Below, one piece after another: positions 1-11,796 of a stretch of DNA of 64,000 nucleotides (positions are counted from its first letter, which is position 1; the number at the start of each line of letters is the position of its first letter). Made by a program: the position numbers and the translations under genes. The notes under the pieces were generated by a model. It was not told the DNA's origin. It did no database searches and saw only the letters and a list, made by a program, of their open reading frames with translations. The stretch covers positions 64,253,501 through 64,317,500 of the forward strand of contig CM027377.1 in the NCBI GenBank assembly GCA_015680905.1. The letters run 5' to 3'. The stretch comes from Coptis chinensis (taxonomy: Eukaryota; Streptophyta; Magnoliopsida; Ranunculales; Ranunculaceae).

Positions 1-55
1 GCCCATCCCAGGCATAGGTTGAGCGCACCCCACGCCTTGACCCCGTGGGCACGAA
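1..55 (+). repeat. GC-rich leader-type words before the last ORF of E1
   Basis: A short GC-rich stretch contains GAGCGCACCCCACGCC-type words in otherwise AT-rich DNA. The same class of words occurs before the matching ORF of E5 (54180-54345) and downstream of the primer sites of E2, E3 and E5. The array is cut by the window edge. Confidence 0.5.
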
Positions 56-231
56 AAAAATCTAATTTTTTGTGGGTTGTTCAAGGATCCTTTGCAGCTA
101 TTCCAGCGAGTTCATTGGGGATGACATTCCCTCATATCATATCGGAATAGTCTTTTGAAGACTTGTTCCAAAGTTACACCTCTGGTATGTGGTTTCGCGA
201 AGTGATCATTCTAGCAGGCTAGGAGTTACTA

Positions 232-1041
232 TTGGTAAGTCCTGAAGAACTTTATTTTTCTGCACTTACATCTTATTTTTATGATAATTGTAAGTTCTTT
301 GATAGACCAGATGGAGAACAAGTGTTCTCTATCACCATCGGGGATGAACCAATGGAAATTTCCAGTTTCTTGATAGCCTTTGTGCTTGGACTTGTTATGC
401 CGGCCGAAATACAAGACTCATGGGCCTATTTGGTAGATAATATGTACATGTATAACTATGATGATTTGCATGAGCATTACGGGGCAGGAATCTTTAGGAT
501 AGAGGACCAAGGGGATTATAATGTTGCCCTTGGTAGCTTGTCTATGAACGTGGGCATTGTTATGTGTTGGATCATGCTAAACATTAGAGGGAAATGGCGT
601 TATTTTTCTGTGAATGACAAAACTTGTGATATTTTCCTTGCTTTAGCTGGGGGACGTACACTCTATGATATTCCCTAGACCCTAATGTCTAGTTTAGCCC
701 GAGCCCATAGCAAGAGGCATGAGTACCTTCTTATGCCTGTTTTAATTTGCAGTATAATGCTATGTTTCTTCACTGTTTTTTGTGCCTGTTTCACGAATTG
801 GGCTGGGTTCGACATTGTGAGACCCACCAATTGAATTATTCGATCATTCCGTGTAATGACTTGGCACAGGTGGAGGATACAACCTCATCAGGTTGTGCCT
901 TACACCCCATCCGTCCAAGTGGCGCTTGACAAGTTAGGTATAGTAGACGATAAGTGGCATGAAACTTGGCAAATTACCATGGCATGGCAGGATGCGAAGG
1001 AACCTCATTTCTTTATTAAGGATGAGGAGGAAAATGCTTAA
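232..1041 (+). pseudogene. Last ORF of E1 (unknown protein conserved with E5), frameshifted
   Basis: An open frame runs 232-678 (148 codons, no good ATG) and ends at a stop. Matching sequence continues in other frames to 1041. It aligns along its length with the intact 271-aa ORF of E5 (54504-55319). Shared blocks include DGEQ.FS, DQG.Y..ALGSLS.NVG, MTWP/H.W..QP, VDDKW..TWQ and WQDAKEPH.F. The position, downstream of pol and before the polypurine tract, is that of the extra or env-like ORFs of Athila elements. I do not recognise a domain of known function. Hydrophobic stretches (LGSLSMNVGIVMCWIMLN) are present. It is broken by a stop after IP at 676-678, a later frameshift and loss of the start codon. 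Confidence 0.75.
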
Positions 1042-2125
1042 ACGGGAGTTAAGGTTAGTTTTTATTTCAGTTAGTGTCTGCTTATGTCCCAAGCAATTTG
1101 TTTCTCATTAACCCCATTACGGGTGGAACTTTTATAGAGTTGCGTCACTTTTTCTTTTCTATATTAGTATGTTTAACCTTATTTTGCAGATGTTCTAGAA
1201 TTTCACGTGTTTCAATGGTATTTCTCTACCCTATTTATTTAAATACTTTGAGGACAAAGCATGCTTCTTGTTTGGGGGGGGGGGGCATAGAAACACGTGT
1301 AATTAAGGCATCGATTAGGATATAAATATGTATAATATGCACTTGTTTTCTAGTTAAAAAAATTCAAAATTTTTAAAAATATAAATAAAAAGTATGCTAT
1401 ACACTTAGGAATATTGGTATTGTTTTATTTCTCTATGCTCTCAATAATCTAGAAGTCTCACGTAGCTTTTGCATTATAATAGTTTTTAGAAACTTAGGCT
1501 AATATGTAGGTAATAATCCTTGCATCTATGTATAAATATGTTATATGAGTATCCATGATTGTTGGCAGTAAGTTTCTGAAATCTAGGCTAGAGTACTTAT
1601 TCTACAAATCCTGTGAGAATATAGCCTAAAGCCTTATATGAGTGAACATTTGAGAAATGACACAAGGGAGAAGTAAAATCTGGATAGAGAAATCACACAT
1701 CCACTTGCTTGATTACTATACCATATCCTAAGCGAGAATTTAGGCCTTCTTTGGATCGATATAGCCAGAAATTCAAATCTATGAATTATTTTTCGCTAGT
1801 CGCCCCTTTGAGCCTTTCTTGAGCCTTTCATAAACCGTATATCCTTTACCCTGTTACAAAACAAAACAAATTAAAAAATTAACCTACCCAATTCTTTGAA
1901 TAAGTCTGAGAATAGAGATGAAGAATAAAAAAGAGAAGAACCTTTGAAATCAAGAATTCGTTAGTCGCTTCCGATGAGAAAAGTAAGTTTCCATCCATTT
2001 CCTTCCTTCTTAAACCATCTCTTAATCCCCGCAACACCTAATAAAGACCTCTAGCTCAATTAGGAATAGGTTAGTGTGATAGTAAGTGGCAGATGTGTTT
2101 GATCGACTCCGGCTTCCTTGTGTGT
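1042..2125 (+). other. 3' untranslated region of E1, first part, with an internal polypurine module
   Basis: Noncoding. At 1242-1285 a module reads TTTGAGGACAAAGCATG, then CTTGTTTG followed by a run of 12 G. It closely resembles the true polypurine tract before the 3' LTR (12298-12333). The remainder matches the E5 3' region (55320-56585) apart from internal indels. E2 interrupts it at 2126. Confidence 0.75.
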
Positions 2126-3633
2126 TGATAAAAGATAAAATTGAATAGTCTACCTACGAAATGAACGATGAACTCAAAATGTAAGTAAACTAAAACTATT
2201 TATAATCCTTATATGCTTATCAAAGTTTCTACTCTCAATTCTATCGAAATAGAGTGGAGTAACAAGTTCGTTCCACTCCCAGTTCTCTAGCATGGAATGT
2301 TTCCTAATCTAATTAGTCGGTCTTAAGTCTAATGAGAGTTTTACGAGGGGGAATTATACTACGATGCAATATGAAAAGCAATATGTTGAATGTCACTACG
2401 AAATATATGGAAATACTAATGTTCTTGAATCTAGATAAAAAATTAGAGGGGAATTGAATCCACCTCGAATCCAACTTAATCACCTAGAATAGACTGTTGT
2501 AATCCAATTCTTACGTTCTTACTGTAAGAATTGCTCGTTCTAATCCCTAATTAACATGGCATTTCTACCAATTATAACTAGCATGTGAGGTCGTCCACCC
2601 ATTCTCATGGCGAAACACGACCTTCTAGAATGGAAAAGACTCTACAACACTTCTACACTATACAACTAAGTTTTCATCAAGGCTTCATCAACCCCTCTAA
2701 TGGAGGTTTTAGCCTTGATTCATCAAACCATCATTTCCCATTGAAATTGAATACAACATATTACAAAGATTCTAACTTTATGAAATTTAACTAAACAATA
2801 ATCGAAAGCTAATTAATAACTAAGAATTAAATGATAACAAAAATTGAAATTAGATCTAATAAATTGTAAATGACAAAAATCGAAATTGAATAATAATAAC
2901 TATTTTATTTATCTAATTAAATGATGAACAATCATTCAAGGAATTAAATAAAAACAAGATATGAAACTAATTAAATTAAACTAATTAAATCTAAGGAAAA
3001 CTAGATCTAGAATTAATTAATGGAGGCTACTAATCTAATCCTTAATCTAGGTCTAACTATCTACCATTAACAAAGAGTGAAGCTTCGGTTTTTATACATT
3101 CAGATCCAAAAATCGTGCATGGGCTTGGAGCCATGTTTTGGGCCAGAGAATCAGGCCCAAAACCCAATTCTTTCAGTCCAAAAAGGCCTCTTCAGCTGCA
3201 GTTGGCTTCAATAGGCTTTTTGTTCACTTCTGCTCCTCTGATTGGGTCAAGGCGTGGACCATTGGAAAGCTCTTTCCGAGCCGGTCTTTTTGACATAAGG
3301 TAGGCCCCATTCTGAGGTCTGAGTCCAAAGATACGGCCTTCGGAAGTTTTGCTGACTTGTGTGCTGTTTCTGCCCGCGTCGACTTTTCAGCTTTTGACCG
3401 GGCTTTAGAAAGGCTTTATCTTCTTGAATCTTGGCCTTTAATCACGGAACTCCTTAGTAACCGACCTTTGCTCCTTTATCTCGCTAAAGTGGCACAATTC
3501 TGCACATAATGGACTTTGAAGCCTGAAATGCATAAAAACACGTAATCAGTGTTAACTCTTAATTATTACTCACATAATTGGCCGAAAAGTATGATTATTA
3601 AGGGGTTAAAACTACAGTTTTGGGCTCTTATCA
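2126..3633 (-). repeat. 3' LTR of E2
   Basis: A 1508-bp LTR read on the minus strand, starting TGATAAGAGCCCAAAACTG (complement of 3615-3633) and ending TTATCA (complement at 2126). An inverted terminal TGATAA/TTATCA pair is present. It lacks the 441-bp rearranged segment found in the 5' LTR. An antisense frame of 62 codons lies at 3115-3303 on the plus strand. Confidence 0.92.
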
Positions 3634-3668
3634 AACCACCCCCAAACAGCATTTTGCTTGTCCTCCAG
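3634..3668 (-). promoter_or_regulatory. Polypurine tract of E2
   Basis: On the minus strand the sequence reads GAGGACAAGCAAAATGC, then TGTTTGGGGGTGGTT, directly abutting the LTR start. This is the expected site for plus-strand DNA priming. Confidence 0.8.
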
Positions 3669-5990
3669 CAAAGATGAGAAATTATAATAAGTGACAAAAA
3701 ATGGAGTTCTATCTACTCTCGTTTCGCTGAGTGCGGTTGCATTGACCATATGCAACAAGGCCTTAAACCACTAGGAATTCCCTAGTGGACGAGTTATAGT
3801 CTCGTGAGAGTTTTCCAGTGAAGGTACTCACAAACTTCATCTATACTACAACGAGTAAGAAATAAAACTATTGTTTCCTTATTCATGCTCTAAATTAACT
3901 ATACCTCTCACTAGCAATGCATATAGAGTAATTAAGTCGAAACCTAAGCTAATATATTCATAATAATCAATCATCTACGAATAAACATATATACAATGAG
4001 TAATGCTATGAAATGCAGTAACACGTCCATTTCTGAAACTTTGGAATAGCGTCCTTAAGTAGGTTCTCACATAAAAGTCAAGACAAAAATCACTCTGATT
4101 TTTCCACTCAAGTTTTGCTACTCCAGTGTGCAGTGGGCATACTTTACCTTACAATCTCAATGACACACAAGGAAGCCGAAGTTGATCAAACACATCTGCC
4201 ATTTACTATCCCACTAACCTATTCCTAATTGAGCTAGAGTCTTTATTAGGTGTTGCGGGGATTAGGAGATGGTTTAAGAAGGAAGGAAATGGATATTCAA
4301 AAGGGACAAGTCTGAGATAATAGAGTCTTCATATTATGTAACTAGAGAAAACCTTGTTATTTACTTTTGCTTCTACACTTTGTTTCCATCATTAGCCATA
4401 TTTTTTTTTCTTTTTCTTTGGCTTTTGACTCCTTTTATTCTATTTTTTTGGAGTTTTTATTTTATTTCTATTTTTATTTTTATTTTCTTTGGATGGAAAC
4501 TTCTTTTCTTTATTTTTTTTTAAGCAATTAACTTTTTTTTTGTTTACAGGGTTTTTCTCTTCTTCTTTCTTCCTTATTCTATTCTCAGACTTATCTAAAT
4601 TGGGTAGGTTGAATTTTTTTATTTTGTAACAGGGTAAAAGGATTTGTGGTTTATGAAAGGGCTAATGAAAGGCTCGATTGGGATTGACTAGCGGAAAATA
4701 TACTTAGGTCAGAATTTCTAGCTATATCGATCCAAAAGGGCCTAAATTCTCTCTTAGGACATGGTATAGTGGTCAAGCAAGTGGGCGTGTGATTTCTCTA
4801 TTCGAATATACTTCTCCCTTGTGTCATTTCTCAAATGTTTCACTCTATAAGGCTTTAGGCTATATTCTCACAGGATTTGTAGATTAAGTACTCTAGCCTA
4901 GATTTGAAACTTCTTGCCAAACAATCATAGATACTCATGTAATATATTTATAGATAGATGCAAAGATTATTACCTACATATTAACCTAAGTTTCTAAAAA
5001 CTATTCTAATGCAAAAGCTACATTGAGACTTCTAGATTATTAAGAGCATAGAGAAAGAAACAATACCAATATTCCTAAGTGTATAGCATAAACTTTTTAT
5101 TTTTATTTTTATTTTTTTAAGACAAATAATACGTAATATACAACCTAATATGTGCTTAACATTTACATCGTGTTTCTATACCACCCCAAACAATTTGGGG
5201 AGAAGGGGTTCATGAAACAATTCAATAGCACAATTAAATTATGTAACTAACTAATTTTTATAATTTTTAACATTTGATAAATAAAAGTCGTAATTTACAT
5301 CCTAAAAGTGTCTAATTTTTGCAAATGTTTCTATCCCACCCCCAAACAATCGAACGCTTTGTCCTCAAAGTGTAAAGAGATAAGGAAAAGAATTTACCAT
5401 AGAAACGTGGCAAAAATTGGCTGCACAAATAGAAATATTGTAAAGATGATATGATAATATGAAGTACAATTAAAGCGGTGCGTCTACTAACTAACACAAA
5501 CTCTCTTGGAGTAAACATGACAGGGCTTAGGGTGGCAACATGATTTGAAATGGATACCAAAATCGCCACCCCAAATAAAATTGGAAAACTCTTTTTAAGT
5601 TTGAAAATTTTGTTTGGCCTATACTCGAAAAGTTGGTATTGTCTTAAAACTTGGGTCTTTTAAAGTCGATTCCTAGACTTGCTAGATTACTATTTTTATA
5701 GCTTTAAACTTTTTTACTTTTTATGAATTAGGTTTAATATAAAGGAAAACAATAAGCAGTAAAGACATAATTCACACCATAGAGAAACATGACTAAAAAA
5801 CCAAGAAAACATGTAAGAGTGGAAAACGTGAATTATGTGAACCGTGGACTTAGGATCCGGTACTTACAACCACACACTCCATAGGGAGGGCCCGGTTACC
5901 TAAATGGTGCATTCACCAATATATGGAAATGAAAGAAAATGCACCAAACACAAAAATTGAGTCGTTTATAGTCAGATACTCGAGACTTTA
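3669..5990 (-). other. 3' noncoding region of E2 with internal polypurine modules
   Basis: No convincing reading frame. It corresponds to the long 3' untranslated regions of E1 and E5. The complement of 5336-5372 carries the internal polypurine module (TTTGAGGACAAAGCG then GTTTGGGGGTGGGATAG). A second, weaker version lies near 5178-5200. The T-rich block 4400-4530 is the complement of the A-rich block at 56260-56350 in E5. Bases 5800-5960 match the immediate post-integrase sequence of E5. Confidence 0.7.
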
Positions 5991-5991
5991 T

Positions 5992-6927
5992 CTAAATATA
6001 TGTATGAATATGCAGTTTATCATATATCAACAACTGAAATAGTTGTGGATCATTCCATAAATAAATATCACAGAAAACATATCCAAACACAATCAAGCAC
6101 CAAGATTTCCTACGATGCAGCCTAGTGGAATGAAAGCGAAGTCGGATAGACCTATAACATAACCGAGCATGCACCTTATGTTTCATCTTTGAACGAGAGG
6201 GTGTCCTAGTGAATAAGTGTGGAAAAGTGAATGGTTGTGGAAAATATGGTGGATTGGGATAAGTTTTAGAGGGAAAGCATGGAAAAAATGAGGATGTGGG
6301 TTTAGCACAAAACTCATTCATGGTGTAGTTAGGGACTGTCTCAAGTCTGAAAATGAAGGTGTCAAGTGGTTTATCCTTGGCAAGTATTTGTTTACTAGGT
6401 GGATTTAAAAAATCATGAAGCACAGGAGAAACTAAAGGATCGAGTGCAAACTCGAGGTTCCTTTGAAAAGGTGGAGGGTGGAGAATATTGGTGATGGAAG
6501 GTGAATGATTATCAACTAGAGCTCTCAAGTCCATATCATCAGAAATCTTGATATATGCAAGACATTCCTCAATAGGTGGGTCAAAAGGATCACTGGGATA
6601 GAGATTGAAAAATTCATCTTCCGTCATAGCATCAAGGGATGAATGGTTGTTGGCAAGGGGGGACTCACGAAGTGGTAAAGAAGCGGTGCAAAAGAGTTGC
6701 AGGAATTCTTCTTCGATTTCGTCTACTACCAGGGAGTCATTGTTAAAGTCGGAATTTCCGAAGGAAAGGAATTTGTTAATCTGTTTCTCCGGAAACATGT
6801 TTTTGAAGTAATCTTGAGCTAAGCTCTCGATCATGCTAACCTCTCCATTTGTAGATGAATCGGGATACTGTGTCCTCGTTTTGAAAACATTTACCTCAAC
6901 AGAAAGATGGCCAAAGGACAAGGACAT
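5992..6927 (-). CDS. Protease-linker frame fused to an unrecognised C-terminal domain (E2 ORF)
   Basis: An uninterrupted 311-codon frame, the longest intact one in E2. About the first 65 residues (MSLSFGHLSVEVNVF, IESLAQDYF, KFLSFGNSDF) match the E5 segment between protease and RT (48192 onward). At the point where E5 continues into RT, this frame continues into about 245 residues I do not recognise. That part has an acidic stretch (DEIEEEF, MTEDEFFNLY), then a Pro/Phe/Ser-rich part (PNPPYFPQPFTFPHLF). It ends in a basic tail with RSKMKHKVHARLCYRSIRL, RLHRRKSWCLIVFGYVFC and WNDPQLFQLL. The in-frame ATG is probably internal to a longer gag-pro frame that is now frameshifted upstream. It may be a captured or group-specific domain; function unknown. 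Confidence 0.6.
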   Translation of the reverse strand: MSLSFGHLSVEVNVFKTRTQYPDSSTNGEVSMIESLAQDYFKNMFPEKQINKFLSFGNSDFNNDSLVVDEIEEEFLQLFCTASLPLRESPLANNHSSLDAMTEDEFFNLYPSDPFDPPIEECLAYIKISDDMDLRALVDNHSPSITNILHPPPFQRNLEFALDPLVSPVLHDFLNPPSKQILAKDKPLDTFIFRLETVPNYTMNEFCAKPTSSFFPCFPSKTYPNPPYFPQPFTFPHLFTRTPSRSKMKHKVHARLCYRSIRLRFHSTRLHRRKSWCLIVFGYVFCDIYLWNDPQLFQLLIYDKLHIHTYI

Positions 6928-9292
6928 CGAACCATCACGGCAGTTTATGAGCGTTGGAAGTAGCCAAGAAGGGGCGCCCTAAAATGATAGGTACAGAGTC
7001 GTTAGTGACTTACGTGGTCGAGGATAACGAAGTTGGTGGGTAGTAAAATTTTGGACTTTAACCAAAGACGTTTTCAACCACACCCTTAGGATACTTAATA
7101 GACCGATCACTAATTGCAATGTCATTTTAGTAGGTTGCATCTCCTCTAGACCTATTTGTTTATACAAATAAAATGGGAGTAAGTTAACACTAGCCCCAGT
7201 GTCTAGTAGTAGCGGTGGTCGTTGTGTGAGAATCTCCTAAGGTGCATTATACGATGGGGCGACCGGGGTCTTTGTACTTAACAATTCCATTATTTTTCGG
7301 ATAAAGTTGGGAACTGTTCAGTTAGAAAGCGTCTTTAGGTATGTTGGTCTTACTCCTAGTAGTGCACAACTCCTTAAGAAACTTAGCGTGGTTAGGTAGC
7401 TTTTTATAGCCGAGAAAAGGAAGGTTTATCGTTAGATTTTTGAAAACGTTCCTAATCTCCTCAAAGTTAGTATCCCCTGGTTTGCATGGCTAATTTCTGA
7501 GGAGCGGTGGGTTAAGCTCTATATTTTAGCGTATGGCTCGACTTGATGTGTAACCTTGGCTTTCTGTTTCTTAGGTTGTGGTTTAACCGGGTACTTCTAC
7601 AAGTGGTAGGTTCTTGAGTTTCTATTTCGGTATCTAGTTCGATATCGGTGTAGGAGAATCTTGATAGGGTAACTATAGGCATAGTTACTTTGTTATCAAT
7701 CACTCTTCGCGGAGAGTGGTGATGGCATTTAGCTCACCTACGGTTGTAGTTTTCATACTAGTATTACCGTTTACCTCAAAGGTTGTGTTTGTTGTTCTAG
7801 GGTTGGGTATCGCTTGGCCTGGAAACACGCCTTTTGGTTGGGCTTTCTCTTGGGCTAACTGTTGGTTTAAATTATTAACGGATTGTAGAATGTGTTGGTT
7901 AGATTGAGCCATGGTTTGGAAAAGTTGTTGGCTCACTTGTATGAAGGTGTCAAGACGATCCGGTTGTGTGGGTGTAGTAGTCACGGGTGGTGTGTATTTG
8001 GAACTATCTCGCGTTGATTATTTATGGGCGGATTGTGATAGTTATTATTTACCGGAACGATACCTCTATTAGCATTATAATTATTATAACTACATTGACC
8101 TTGTGCTTGACTTTGTCGAGGTTGCGCTTGGTTGATATAATTATTATAATTACCCTGATCCTTTCCTTGTTGTGGTGGAGCTTGGTTATAACTGCGTTGG
8201 CCTAACATATTGATTATTGTACCTGTAGGTGTGACTTGTTGGTTATTTCTCCAACCGAAGTTGGGATTTTGTCTCAAAGGCGTTAGGTTCACTATTAATG
8301 GAACAAGAATGTTCATAGGCTATAGGGACGATGGGAGTCGGGATGCTCGGGACTCAACCGAAACTACATGGATTTGAATTTACATTCATGACGGGGATAG
8401 GCTTTTGTTGTACAGAAATGGCCTCTACCTTTTTAGTGAGGGATTCAATTAGAGTTTTAAGCCCAGGATCTGATTTAACCTCAAACATACTGGTAGCCTT
8501 AACTGTTGAAGAAGAACTAGCGGAGCGGGAGTAATCGTCATTACCCCCCCAATTATTATTACACTTAGTCTGATCTTCCAAAAATTTATATGCCTCTGAG
8601 GCTCCTTTACTTAGGAAACTACCCCCATTCATTATGTCTAGGACTTCTTTATGGTGGTGTAGAAGTCCTTTGAAAAAGGCACGAACTAACGTGTCTTTTT
8701 CTAGGTGATGGTGTGGACACTCTATAAGGAGATCGGTGAAACGATTCCAAGCCTCGAAAATGATTCATGAGGATTACGCCGAAAGAAGTGAATCTTGGAA
8801 AGCATTTCATCCGTCTTTAGGGGTGGGTAAAAATGTTCCATAAACAATTTGAACAAGTTTGGCCCACGAGTCCACGAATTAAAGCTTGGGCGTTAACCAA
8901 GACGCCTTATCGCTAAGGTGAAAGGGAATACCCTCAATTTAATTTGTTCGCACCAACCGTAGGATGGTGGAATGTTGTAAGGACTTGTTCAATCCTACGC
9001 ATGTGATGATAAGGTTTTTCATGGTCTAAACCATGAAAAGCGGGTAACAAATTAAATATATTTGGGGGATGGAAATCCCCAATTGGGTCTGCTAGAACGA
9101 TGCAAGATTTAGGGCTATCACTCGAGGCTTTATAAAAGTCGAGAGAGGAGTCTCTCTTTCTTCATCCATAATATCGGTGGTGTGTGTGAAATAGTAGCTA
9201 GAGGTGTAGTGGGTGGGAAACTAGATAGACTTGTTTGTTGGCGTTAGGTGTAATTATGTTAGTTGTTTTTCTTGACCGGACCTTAATCTCAT
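6928..9292 (-). pseudogene. gag-protease region of E2, frameshifted
   Basis: Minus-strand gag starts at the ATG at 9292 (MRLRSG, identical to the E5 gag start at 45768) but shifts frame within about 15 codons. Surviving blocks match E5 gag: MNGGSFLSKGASEAYKFLE (8632-8576), an Asn/Gln/Tyr-rich part with YNNYI and YNNYN repeats (about 8200-8030), and QAIPNPRTTNTTFEVNGNT with ITTLR (about 7830-7700). The aspartic protease motif DTGAS lies at 7203-7189, followed by VNLLP and YKQIGLEEMQPTKMTLQL. The catalytic triad motif is therefore intact here, but the frame is broken several times. In other Athila elements this polyprotein forms the particle and its processing enzyme. Confidence 0.75.
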
Positions 9293-9827
9293 GCAAGACT
9301 AAGTCGAACTTAACTAAACATGCAACACTCCAAACAATTACGATATACTAGTAGAAACCTCTAACGGAGATGCGAGGTGTGGAAGAAAGGAATACTGACA
9401 AGGCCCTTTTCGCTTATGAATAGCGTCTTGTTTACGCGTGTTCAGTGTATATAACAAGTTAAAACACTGAAAAACTTGAAAAATCGAAGTTCGAAACAAA
9501 CCTATAGAAATCCGAAAAATTTGGCTTAGGGCGCGGGTGCGCTCGCATAGGGCGTGGTCACGCTCCTAGTCCAGTAAGTGAGCACGGGTCGCACTTGGTT
9601 TGAGGCTGGTCGCACTTTCGAGGTCCAAGAATGGAGGGTATGGTCGCTTGGGGTCCAGTATAGAGGTAGCAGTGCTCCTTATAAGCTTTATCGCTCAGTG
9701 TATATTTTTGCGGAACTTTTTCAACGCTGAAATGGACAACCACAGTATGAATCAAACAAGGGTGGGTGGGTTTAATGGGACTTAAAAATGACTAATTCTA
9801 CTATGAAAACAATGCTAAAGTGCAACT
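9293..9827 (-). other. Leader of E2 with GC-rich words
   Basis: Sequence between the primer site and the gag start, no coding frame of note. The complement of 9530-9665 contains GAGCGTGACCACGCCC and GAGCGCACCCGCGCCC-type words. They resemble those in the E3 and E5 leaders, are GC-rich in an AT-rich element, and some can form short hairpins. Confidence 0.65.
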
Positions 9828-9845
9828 AAGATGGCAGCGGTGCCA
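9828..9845 (-). promoter_or_regulatory. Primer-binding site of E2 (tRNA-Asp type)
   Basis: The complement reads TGGCACCGCTGCCATCTT, two bases inside the 5' LTR. It resembles the 3' end complement of plant tRNA-Asp (TGGCGCCGTTGCC), the usual primer of Athila elements. Confidence 0.8.
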
Positions 9846-9847
9846 TT

Positions 9848-11796
9848 TGATAAAAGATAAAATTGAATAGTCTACCTACGAAATGAACGATGAACTCAAA
9901 ACATAAGTAAACTAAAACTATTTATAATCCTTATATGCTTATCAAAGTTTCTACTCTCAATTCTATCAAAATAGAGTGGAGTAACAAGTTCGTTCCACTC
10001 CTAGTTCTCTAGCATGGAATGTTTCCTAATCTAATTAGTCGGTCTTAAGTCTAATGAGAGTTTTACGAGGGGGAATTATATTACGATGCAATATGAAAAG
10101 CAATATGTTGAATGTCACTACGAAATATATGGAAATACTAATGTTCTTGAATCTAGATAAAGAATTAGAGGGGAATTGAATCCACCTCGAATCCTTTATC
10201 TAGATTCAAAACAATCATATTTCCATAGCATTCGTAGTTAAATTCAAGTAATCAAATTCAGTAAGTATCGTAGTATATCACCTTCATAAAGCTCTCATTG
10301 ACTTAAGACTGATTAATTAGATTAGAAAACAATTCCATGCTAGAGCACTAGGAGTGGAACTAATTTGTTACTCCACTCTATTTCGATAGAATTGAGAGTA
10401 GGAAACTTTGATAACATAGCATCAAAAATAGTTTAGTTTACTTACGTTTTGATTTCATCGTTCATTTCGTAGGTAAGCTATTCATTATATGTTATCAAAT
10501 GGCGCCGCTGCCAGGGAATTATACTACGATGCAATATGAAAAACAATATGTTGAATGTCACTACGAAATATATGGAACTATTAATGTTCTTGAATCTAGA
10601 TAAAGAATTAGAGGGGAATTGAATCCACCTCGAATCCAACTTAATCACCTAGAATAGACTGTTGTAATCCAATTCTTACGTTCTTACGGTAAGAATTGCT
10701 CGTTCTAATCCCTAATTAACATGGCATTTCTACCAATTATAACTAGCATGTGAGGTCGTCCACCCATTCTCATGGCGAAACACGACCTTCTAGAATGGAA
10801 TAGACTCTACAACGCTTTTACACTATACAACTAAGTTTTCATCAAGGCTTCATCAACCCCTCTAATGGAGGTTTTAGCCTTGATTCATCAAACCATCATT
10901 TCCCATTGAAATTGAATACAACATATTACAAAGATTCTAACTTTATGAAATTTAACTAAACAATAATCGAAATCTAATTAATAACTAAGAATTGAATGAT
11001 AACAAGAATTGAAATTAGATCTAATAAATTGTAAATGACAAAAATCGAAATTGAATAATAATAACTATTTTATTTATCTAATTAAATGACGAACAATCAT
11101 TCAAGGAATTAAATAAAAACAAGATATGAAACTAATTAAATTAAACTAATTAAATCTAAGGAAAACTAGATATAGAATTAATTAATGGAGGCTACTAATC
11201 TAATCCTTAATCTAGGTCTAACTATCTACCATTAACAAAGAGTGAAGCTTTGGTTTTTATACATTCAGATCCAAAAATCGTGCATGGGCTTGGAGCCATG
11301 TTTTGGGCCGAGAATCGTGCCCAAAACCCAGTCTTCTTTTCCAAAAAGGCCTCTTCAGCTGCAGTTGGCGTTAACAGACTTTTTGTTCACTTCTACTCCT
11401 CTGATTTGGTCAAGGCTTGGACCATTGGAAAGCTCTTTCCGAGCCGGTCGTTTTGACATAAGGTAGGCCCCATTCCGAGGTCTGAGTCCAAAGATAAGGC
11501 CTTCGGAAGTTCTCTGTGACTTGTGTCTTTTTACGCCCGCGTCGACTTTTCAGCTTTTGACCGGGCTTTAGAAAGGCTTTATCTTCTTGAATCTTGGCCT
11601 TTAATCACGGAACTCCTTAGTAACCGACCTTTGCTCCTTTATCTCGCTAAAGTGGCACATTTCTGCACATAATGGACTTTGAAGCCTGAAATGCATAAAA
11701 ACACGTAATCAGTGTTAACTCTTAATTATTACTCACATAATTGGTCTAAAAGTTTGATTATTAAGGGGTTAAAACTACAGTTTTGGGCTCTTATCA
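9848..11796 (-). repeat. 5' LTR of E2, enlarged by an inverted LTR-PBS fragment
   Basis: The LTR is 1949 bp against 1508 bp for its partner at 2126-3633. The excess comes from an internal rearrangement. Minus-oriented LTR runs 9848-10194. A plus-oriented LTR end plus 14 bases of primer site follows (10195-10513). Minus-oriented LTR then resumes at 10514, repeating about 125 bp already present at 10070-10194. The promoter TATAAAA is at 11255-11261 (minus strand). An antisense frame of about 74 codons lies at 11242-11466. Confidence 0.9.
10195..10513 (+). repeat. Inverted LTR end plus primer site inserted in the E2 5' LTR
   Basis: A plus-strand copy of about 300 bp of LTR 3' end, finishing GTTATCA, then AA, then TGGCGCCGCTGCCA. 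It forms a near-perfect inverted repeat with 9848-10165, with about 30 bases between the arms. The primer-site version (TGGCGCC) and the body resemble E5 rather than E2 (TGGCACC), so the donor was another family member. Confidence 0.8.

Larger units (their letters stand above)
2126..11796 (-). mobile_element. E2: complete Athila-type element lacking RT and integrase, in reverse orientation
   Basis: Bounded by two LTRs of the TGATAAGAGCCC family in minus orientation: 3' LTR 2126-3633 and 5' LTR 9848-11796. It has a tRNA-Asp-like primer site (9828-9845), a polypurine tract (3634-3668) and a perfect 5-bp target duplication TGTGT. Read on the minus strand the order is leader, gag, protease, a linker fused to an unfamiliar C-terminal domain, then 3' noncoding sequence. 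The RT-RNase H-integrase block present in E5 (about 48.7-51.4 kb) is absent. The sequence just after the ORF stop (5800-5960) matches the sequence just after the E5 integrase (51420-51570). It is thus structurally non-autonomous. Confidence 0.92.

Noticed and set aside
1271-1286. G-run taken as an LTR boundary
   Set aside because: The sequence after it (CATAGAAACACG) does not start an LTR and is conserved as internal 3' sequence in E5 and E1.
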